Assembly: GCA_031772625.1 (NCBI GenBank)
Contig: CM062820.1
Coordinates: 1,078,555,369-1,078,619,368 of the forward strand
Reading direction: 5' to 3'
Source of the DNA: Pinus tabuliformis
Lineage: Eukaryota > Streptophyta > Pinopsida > Pinales > Pinaceae
DNA length: 64,000 nucleotides
This document shows positions 58,601-64,000 of this stretch, one piece after another. The notes under the pieces were generated by a model. The model saw only the letters and a list, made by a program, of their open reading frames with translations, ran no database searches and was not told the origin of the DNA. Within the stretch, counting starts at the first letter, position 1; every line of letters begins with the position of its first letter. A program made the position numbers and the translations under genes.

Positions 58601-58812
58601 TGTGTAAGGCAATTACGCAGCAGTTGGAGCCACAACTTCAGCACCTCAGAGGCCTGTTGATCTCGGAGAACAGTGCTAATATGATGCAGAACACAATCCA
58701 TAGGAATCAAATTAGTTTGCAGAATTTCACCGTTTTCCTCCTCAATTACTTCTTTCATCAACCCGATGAGTGGCTCAACACTGAAAACGTTGCTTCCGGT
58801 GATACTATCCAT
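55687..58812 (-). CDS. NLR-like immune receptor: three N-terminal domains, no P-loop, LRRs
   Basis: A single-exon frame; from ATG at 58,812 it encodes 1,041 residues. That ATG has a good context (G at -3, G at +4) and starts just before the first domain; an in-frame ATG at 58,962 has a poor context and would add 50 low-complexity residues. Domains: three copies of an about 105-115-residue helical unit at 13-125, 138-242 and 250-362, resembling the coiled-coil/RPW8-type N-termini of plant NLRs; an acidic linker of E/A/S/T/D repeats at 378-448; then the ARC half of NB-ARC with LSKDEAWMLFRKIAF, ECKGLPLA (482-488), CFLYCAMYPKNEDI and VHRDL where MHD is usual (624-628). LRRs fill about 650-1030. 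The P-loop, RNBS-A and kinase-2 motifs are absent, so ATP binding is not expected. NLRs detect pathogen effectors in the cytoplasm; this one may be a helper, decoy or decayed copy. There are no internal stops. Confidence 0.85.
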   Translation of the reverse strand: MDSITGSNVFSVEPLIGLMKEVIEEENGEILQTNLIPMDCVLHHISTVLRDQQASEVLKLWLQLLRNCLTQAKNMLHRSNSRQRFLDCLSGKPGRPSKQIKNWRVHFNYLFQGLECEYSVFVRGREAVIAPVIAPIIPLMKDVIEEEENREILQTNLIPMDYLLHHISTVLQDQQAPEVLKVWLQLVHSCLTKAKNILHRSNANPGRPSKQIKNWRVHFNYLFQGLESDISVFVRGREAVIAPVIAPIIPLMKDVIEEEENLHILQTELRPLDNLLLDISAVFQDQHKAAPEALKIRLQLLHNCLAKAKSILQLYPPSQRQRRRLDCLIGNGGKCPQEVNKWKVLFNFLLQGLQEDFSMFVTSPSYLIINQGPILLELKSTEESTDEAEESTDEVQESVQPPTTNEAEISTDKAEESTSEDDEAEAEGTDEAEAEATDEADEAEESTLSKDEAWMLFRKIAFKDNPVPTDIVECATNIADECKGLPLATILVAAAMRGKTRVDEWETSLSSIKNAVFSCPDTVHPELYKALRWCYDALPNSDVMNCFLYCAMYPKNEDINVQELMQMWIAEGFVRSKQQNHLMDMAIGHTCVNLLLDRCFIQNSSHEEASIRGWLAPGQQCIRVHRDLRKMAKYIGEQEENCLLKAGQGLKNFPTIHNENCKRISVWKNHIKNLPAEFPCQKLVSLMLSIDNSIEELPPGFLASLTSLKVLHLQDSSRINSIPSSVGQLKQLEFLSLRGLQSIQDLPEEICHLSSLQFLDLQGCSRLQSLPFNIGDLKNLKYLCLDGCNRIEVIPHEISQLTSLSALDATGVSLSVEAESESKGRRSIRRNLTRLRIGVKVRSSSSGMGTWLDMRHLHLDFLLNDDDAMVDLPHDMENMRRLQRFVMGLYRGSSLPEYLCKFQHLEAIFFFECHQLRKLSPLERVPNLKALFLTECDGLEELEIGKSGGFLMLEKLILWKLENLESIGRASDNDVWNENTLPRLRILGVMEKCPKLKRLPVGMDKLPKLTTIFGQQEWWQQIIWEDLATETRLQSLYRKPM
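57727..58776 (-). repeat. Three tandem copies of the NLR N-terminal domain
   Basis: Copies 1 and 2 (about 58,776-58,438 and 58,401-58,087) share ILQTNLIPMD, HHISTVL, PGRPSKQIKNWRVHFNYLFQ and SVFVRGREAV; copy 2 lacks about nine residues (SRQRFLDCLSGK region). Copy 3 (about 58,065-57,727) is more diverged but keeps the missing segment (RLDCLIGNGGK) and NKWKVLFNFLLQGL. The linker RGREAVIAPVIAPIIPLMKD is identical at both junctions, pointing to recent tandem duplication within the exon. Confidence 0.9.
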
Positions 58813-58951
58813 GGCTTTCTTGTCTTGACGTTCTTGTGGCCTCACAGAAGAGAGGGAGAAATGCAGGGAGTGCGGGAGAGGGAGAGGGAGGGCCAAAAAG
58901 CAGGTGCAATTAACAGGGGAATGGAGTGTTGGTAATGTAAGGAGCAATGAA

Positions 58952-58958
58952 TTAAATA
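58952..58958 (-). promoter_or_regulatory. Possible TATA element of the NLR gene
   Basis: TATTTAA on the minus strand, about 140 bp upstream of the chosen start codon, followed by a CT-rich leader (58,840-58,900) typical of plant 5' UTRs. It overlaps the alternative upstream ATG, so it would be a promoter only if translation starts at 58,812. Confidence 0.3.
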
Positions 58959-58999
58959 GCATTCAGCATTTGCCTGGCCGCACAGGAAGTGCAATCCGT

Positions 59000-59285
59000 A
59001 TTCTGCACCACAGATGGCTAAAGTTTATGCGAATTCTAACTTTAAAGTGAAAGTGTATGCGATTCCATTCTCAAAGAGAAAAATGTTGTGTGAATTCTAA
59101 AGCTTAAGAGTATGCTAATTCTAACTTTAAAGTGAAAGAGTATGCGATTCCTTTCTAGGTTTCGAGGGGAATTCATCGTTTGTGAGGAAGCAATGAATAT
59201 TGGCGTGCAGGCCGAGGGGCATTGGCCATTCTGCACCACATATGGGTAAAGTTCATGTGAATGCCAAACTTTAAAGTGAAAAGTA
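59000..59285. repeat. Duplicated promoter segments with three ACTTTAAAGT palindromes
   Basis: ATTCTGCACCACA begins at 59,000 and 59,228, with similar sequence after it. The 10-bp palindrome ACTTTAAAGT, each time followed by GAAA, is at 59,039-59,048, 59,124-59,133 and 59,268-59,277. All are 230-470 bp upstream of the NLR start. Repeated AAAG cores could be Dof-type factor sites; that is inference. Confidence 0.7.
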
Positions 59286-59446
59286 AATGCCATTTCTCTT
59301 TCAAATGAAAATTGTTCTGCTAATTCGAACTGTAAAAGCGGTAGTGGGGCTAATTTCAAGTTAAACGAAAATTTATGCTATTTCTTTTTCAAAAGTAAAA
59401 GAAATTTGTTGGATAGAATACAGAATAAACATAATAACAAAGAGGG

Positions 59447-59572
59447 AATGTAATTAAAAGAAACAGCGGTGGGGTTGCTATTGATAAGTGGAATTTTCAT
59501 TTTTATGAAAATGTAATTAAAAGAAACAGCGGTGGGGTTGCTTTTGATAAGTGGAATTTTCATTTTTATGAA
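59447..59572. repeat. 63-bp tandem duplication
   Basis: The unit AATGTAATTAAAAGAAACAG... occurs at 59,447-59,509 and 59,510-59,572 with only one or two differences, so it is recent. Confidence 0.92.
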
Positions 59573-59645
59573 AGTAGCCAAATAAAGGAAGTGGGAAGTG
59601 GGATTTAAATAGGGAAGATTTTCATTAGTTTTTAAGTTAATTTTA

Positions 59646-59687
<42 letters not shown>
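59646..59687. repeat. (TTA)n microsatellite
   Basis: About 14 uninterrupted TTA/ATT trinucleotide units. Confidence 0.95.
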
Positions 59688-59689
<2 letters not shown>

Positions 59690-60103
59690 TAATTAAGATA
59701 TTTAAAAAAATGAAAGATAAAAATAGAATATAAAAATAATTGTTAGGTTTATATTATTTATAGTTGAATTAGATTAAATTGTCATTAATTATAAGTATAG
59801 TTTAATTTATAAATGAAATCTATTTTTTTTTAAGGGAATTTGGAAAAACAATTTCAATAAAGAATGTGATTTTTTTGTTATTTAAAATGCATTTTTGAAT
59901 GTATAAATGGATTCAACATCTCAGAAACTTCAAATGACATTCGAATTCTACAAATTAAATAAGTTAAATTCAACCTCTAAAAAATCTTTGTTTCACTGGA
60001 ATTCTACATATTAAATAACTTAAACTCAAGCTTTAATATTGGTTACAATTAACAAGAAAAATATCGTTCAGAAACTCTTCGGCAAAATCACATAACCACT
60101 CTT
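59688..60103. other. AT-rich, nothing recognised
   Basis: No open frame or repeat of note. Confidence 0.5.
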
Positions 60104-60149
60104 TTGTCGACGCGTTTCGAACCAACCAGTGTGGTTCATCGTAGGACAA
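60104..60149 (-). ncRNA. Degenerate hammerhead-ribozyme-like motif
   Basis: The minus strand reads TTGTC, CTACGATGA, ACCACACTGGTTGGTT, CGAAACGCGTC, GACAA. It can be laid out as a type I hammerhead: stem I TTGTC with GACAA (5 bp), a stem II from AACC with GGTT or GAACC with GGTTC, the conserved GAAAC strand, a minimal CG-type stem III, and a GUC cleavage triplet before stem I. The CUGAUGA strand reads CTACGATGA, two extra bases, so the core is probably dead or noncanonical. Hammerheads of this minimal kind occur in the pseudo-LTRs of Penelope-like elements, and a Penelope endonuclease lies 1.2 kb away on the same strand. Confidence 0.5.
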
Positions 60150-61328
60150 GTTGAAGAACCAATCCGGCTTAGCTTGATTAAATAGAGCGTGCAGAGACTC
60201 CAACGGCTATATTGCCAACGGCTAATTTTGACCCAATGATCAAAGTCAAACCACTAAAATTCTTGATATATTTAATTCTTACTATTCTTAGAAAAACAGC
60301 TAAATCAGGTAAATAATATATTAAAAGAATTCATTTGTAATAATAATATATAATTTATTTTTATTAAAAATTAGCTAAAATTAAAAGAATTCATATAATA
60401 TTTATATAATCCATATTTATTATTTAAATATAATGGTCAATAAATAAATAATTAATTTATCTTTATTAAATAATCTATAATTATTATCATTCCAACATTA
60501 CTATTATTCTTAGAATATAGTTTCATTAGGTAATTGTATATTTTTATTCAATAATTATTTCAATCTAATGGTCCATTGGTAAAATATATTATTTTATTTT
60601 TATTTATTATTTAATTATAATGGCCCATTCGAAATTAAACAATAAGTCATATATAATAAATTATATTAATTAAATAACTTATATTTACCTACTAATTTAT
60701 AATTCCAATATTATTAAAGCAAATAAATAGCATTCTTGTTAGAAATTAGTTACATTAGGTAAATATATTAATTTAAAGTACATGTTTATTAATAAATGTA
60801 TATCTATAAAAATAACTAACACAAACTAACTCAATACTATCATATACTTATTAATAATAATTTCTTACTTACCATTTAAACCTAATGGTCCATTGGTAAA
60901 TTTAGATCACCTCTTATAACTACATCAATAATTTAAATTCATAAATTAATCAATCTTTATTCAATAATTTGTTATTAACTATGTCATTAATACTTATAAG
61001 GTTTAAAAAGGGATTTTCACTAAATTAAACTTATAAGAACTTAGTTAAAGGGAATTTTAATCCTAAAGGAATAGACGAATTAATTATAAAGGCATAACAG
61101 ATTGAAATTATGGAAACACAAATCTAATCTATTTTTAATATACCCAATAGTATCATAAACGGGATAAGGTTAATACAATAATTAGCCCAAAATTAATTAA
61201 TAACCTATTCATAACTCATACCCCCTATAATCCTAGGACTAAACTGAAGAAAACTGTAGGATGCAAGGATTAACGAAAGGAGCGGGAAGACGGAAACCCT
61301 ACGACTTAACGAAAGGGGAATGAGGAGG
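60150..61328. other. AT-rich spacer, nothing recognised
   Basis: Very AT-rich sequence with recurring ATAATGGTCCATTGGTAAA-like fragments (near 60,570 and 60,890) but no coding potential. The part next to 61,329 could be the 3' untranslated end of the Penelope-like fragment. Confidence 0.45.
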
Positions 61329-61858
61329 CTAGGAAGACAAGGCTGGGACCCAGCAACTGCTAATCTTCCATCCATCATCCCTATTAAGATTGTTCGGCCT
61401 CTTCTCAATCTCCAGGGCCTCTCTAAATTTGCGATGGTGAAACTGCGCAACTTTGGCAATGACTTGAGCTTCTTCTATACAAACATGATGCATAGTCTTC
61501 CCCGCATGCTCAGCCAGGGCTGAGGACTTGGTCCTACCATGTCTCAAGTCAGTCGAATGCTCACTAATCCGTTGATTGATAGAGCGACCAGTCTCACCAA
61601 TATAAGGGGTCCCACAGGAACAGGGAATGACATAGACGCCCTTCATGTCTTTAGGGTCAATAGGGTCTTTTACAGACCTGAGGGAGCCACGGATAGTGTT
61701 GAGCGGTCTAAAAGAAGCGGGCACATCGTACTTCCTCAGAATCCTCGCAATCCTATCCGTGGTCCCTTGGATGTAAGGGAGGTTCACACCCAAGATATGA
61801 TCCTTAGGAACCCTTCGGATTGAAGGCTCCTTCTTGGACTCTGTGATTTCATCTATAA
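61329..61858 (-). CDS. Penelope-like retroelement GIY-YIG endonuclease (5'-truncated)
   Basis: Open on the minus strand from a stop near 61,860 to 61,329, with no ATG at its start, so it is a fragment. It begins in the RT-endonuclease linker (VPKDHILGVNLPYIQG, RIARILRKYDV, FRPLNTIRG, VKDPI), then the nuclease: GVYVIPCSCGTPYIGETGRS contains G-V-Y and Y-I-G nine residues apart. The paired Cys, NQRISEH, SALAEHAGKTMHH, a conserved Glu in RKFREALEIEK and a terminal GW...WVPAL match the Cys/His-containing GIY-YIG of Penelope-like elements. This nuclease nicks target DNA during insertion. The RT domain is absent, typical of 5' truncation. Related elements (Dryads) are known from conifers and have been attributed to ancient transfer from arthropods. 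Confidence 0.88.
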
Positions 61859-61860
61859 AT

Positions 61861-64000
61861 TAGACTATGCTTTAATTATATCCTAAATGTATGTTTGCAA
61901 TAATGGTGTTGCCAAATACACATGGGTTTTTGGTAAATGTTGTCAAGTCACTAGAGTATGACCAATAAGATGTTTATTAAAATAGAAAAAAAATATCAAA
62001 ATAATCAAATTATATGAGAGCCACTTCTGTTTTTTATTTAATAGAGATTATTAATTTAAAGTAAAATCACCTTGCTTTTAGTGTAATTTTTTAAATAAGT
62101 AAACTAATATTTCCATTTAAGATAAGAGCACCAATAATCTAAAAAGAAATAAGGATACCTTACACAAGAAAATAAGTAATTATTGTTAATGTAATTAGTG
62201 TTTTATGTATTATGCAGTATACAACATCAAATAAAATCACCCAAATTCTTAAAAAGAATTCTAATGAAGAACGCCAAAAAATATTGCTATTGTCATAAGA
62301 GTTTTCTATATCATGCAACATGCAATATCAATTATATTAACTATTTCCTTAAAAGGAACTCTAAGGAAGAAGATTGTAGATGCAATACAAACAAGATTAA
62401 TAGTTGCAAAGCAACACATTCACTACCTCTACTGCTAATTAATTGATTAATACCATGCTTCTTTTTGTGGGGTTTGCATTTTGGCCACATTTACGTCTCT
62501 GGGCATACTTCCTCTACACAACCACCTCCGTACAATCTTTCTCCACACAAATTTATCCACATAGCAACCTTTGCACAAGCTTCCTCCTCACAACTTCCTC
62601 TACACAACCACCTCTATACAAGATTCCTCAGCGCATACTTCCTTCGCACAGTGTATGATTGTAGTTTACTACTTAGAATTGATCTTATTTATGTCAAATG
62701 AAATGATACCTTCCATGGACCGATAAAATAAGGTGTACTTATACAAAATTTGTATTTTACATTTTCAGTGAATGCTTTTAGTTTACTATTTTATGAAAAA
62801 TCTTTTGATTTTTTCATGGTTTTATAAGTGGTTGAAGCGCAAGCAGGTAGTAGGGATCAATGAAAAGCATATTTTGTGCATTGAAAGCAAGCAAGATAAC
62901 TCTGTTATGCTGAAACATGAATGCAATTAATTCAGTAAAATCCAAGAAGGGTGTTGAATCAATTGACTAAATGATCCACACGGTATTGGCATTCATTTCC
63001 GGGGTTCAATTTACTAGATGATTGTGCTTTGTGATGAAGCTTTTTAAATTCCTTGTCATCCCTCGCTCTTTGGGTATGTTTATTTTCCTTAGAAATTTGC
63101 ATTTTTGATTGGGATATGAAAATGTGACTAGTCAATCCATTCACTTGTAAGTGCATAATGCTTTTGTTTGATTAATTTTAGTTTACTGTTCTATGCATTT
63201 CTTATCCATTTTCACCATCAAATCATTAAAAAGCTCAATCTATTCCATGTAATTAAAAAAGCTCAAGATATGTCCATGCAATTGTTCTTCGCCTTTGTAG
63301 AAAATAATACGAAAAGTGGCATATAATGGGATCATAAACCCTGGTTTGGATTATCTTAAAATCATTTCACTTGTTTACTTTGGATTATCTCGGAAGTATA
63401 TGCTATAAGAACTATTACAATAGAGCTTGGCATTCACTATATGTTATTAATAAAAAAAATCTAATTATTTTTACAAGAATAATTTGAATAATGATGCAAA
63501 TTTGCTATATGATAATTACACTTGAGATGTAAATCACTAATTTCTGTGTATGCTAGTAAGATAACAATTTTCATGTTCCATTGCTAGCATAAAATTCATA
63601 TGTTATCTCAATGTTTTTCCTACACATGATAGTGTGAGTAGATTAATTTTTTTTTTCAAAAGAAAAAAACTAACTAGATTTTATTAAGATAGAAAAAAAC
63701 TAGTTACATTTGACCAACATATATCAACAATCATATCAGATATGAGCTAGCATCCTTAGTCATAGAGTGTGAAAGTCATCATAAAATTATTCAAGTATTC
63801 TGAACATTGGTTCTACCAGCATATGCATAAACTCAATCCATTGTTCATTGGGATCAATATTATGAAAATTGTGTAGTTGTTCATTTTTCAAAAAACAAAA
63901 ATATGTGAAAGAAAACAATGATCAACATGATCGAGACCACTTCCAGCTATGGGATAGCAATTTTTCCTTCCTGTTTGGTCAATTTAGTGTTGTCTAAATT
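61861..64000. other. No gene recognised
   Basis: AT-rich sequence with short frames only. At 62,500-62,650 is a C/T/A-rich patch in which ACTTCCTCTACACAACCACC is repeated exactly at 62,507 and 62,593, 86 bp apart, with degenerate copies between. No RNA gene or TE motif was identified. Confidence 0.5.
62507..62614. repeat. Short direct repeat, 22 bp, 86-bp spacing
   Basis: Two exact copies at 62,507-62,528 and 62,593-62,614, with weaker copies around them (TTCTCCACACAA, TTCCTCCTCACAA). Confidence 0.8.

Noticed and set aside
55687-58962. Start of the NLR at the first in-frame ATG (58,962)
   Set aside because: Poor start context, a low-complexity Leu/Pro/Ser leader that reads like translated CT-rich 5' UTR, and a better ATG at 58,812 just before the first domain.
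1-64000. tRNA, rRNA or snRNA genes
   Set aside because: No cloverleaf or box A/B pattern was noticed by eye; tRNA-Met complementarity occurs only as retroelement primer-binding sites.

Overview
The window looks like nuclear DNA of a seed plant, most likely a conifer or other gymnosperm. It is AT-rich, almost all transposable-element (TE) material nested several layers deep, with one convincing host gene. The conifer call rests on a Penelope-like retroelement endonuclease (a family known from conifers but rare in other plants), on large decayed gypsy elements, and on the style of the resistance-like gene. No species can be named from the sequence alone.

Layout. From 1 to 20.4 kb lie old decayed elements: a Ty1/copia gag relic with its primer-binding site and LTR (4.2-6.0 kb, minus strand), a Ty3/gypsy pol relic followed by an extra ORF, polypurine tract and 3' LTR (7.7-11.85 kb, plus strand), an unidentified coding relic (12.2-13.0 kb), an old 0.56-kb tandem duplication (15.4-16.5 kb) and a GC-richer non-coding stretch (17.5-19.6 kb).

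From 20,452 to 54,048 there is one nested stack. The outer layer is a minus-strand Ty3/gypsy chromovirus (5' LTR 52,779-54,048; 3' LTR 20,452-25,768). Its 3' LTR is split by a ~4.0-kb unidentified insertion (20,541-24,561). Its reverse transcriptase is split by a plus-strand chromovirus (28,116-50,648) with two LTRs and a CATAT/CATCT target duplication. The gag of that second element is split by a 9,702-bp CACTA DNA transposon (29,885-39,586) with matching termini and an exact 3-bp TGG duplication. The CACTA carries very large subterminal arrays and a decayed LINE endonuclease piece. Between RNase H and integrase the same gypsy holds a SIRE-type copia element (42,307 to about 47,938) that has a complete 5' LTR and an intact 1,461-codon ORF but has lost its 3' end by deletion. 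Order of events: minus gypsy, then plus gypsy, then CACTA and copia independently.

From 54.0 to 64.0 kb the sequence is mostly AT-rich and non-coding. It contains a single-exon NLR-type (plant immune receptor) gene at 55,687-58,812 on the minus strand. Its protein has three tandem copies of an N-terminal helical domain, an acidic linker where the ATP-binding half of the NB-ARC domain should be, the ARC remainder, and LRRs. Its upstream region holds three copies of the palindrome ACTTTAAAGT and short tandem duplications. Further right are a hammerhead-ribozyme-like motif (60,104-60,149) and a Penelope-like GIY-YIG endonuclease fragment (61,329-61,858), both on the minus strand. The rest is non-coding.

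The items most worth following are the P-loop-less, triplicated-domain NLR, the Penelope/hammerhead pair, and the CACTA arrays. All identifications are by eye from motifs; no database search was possible.
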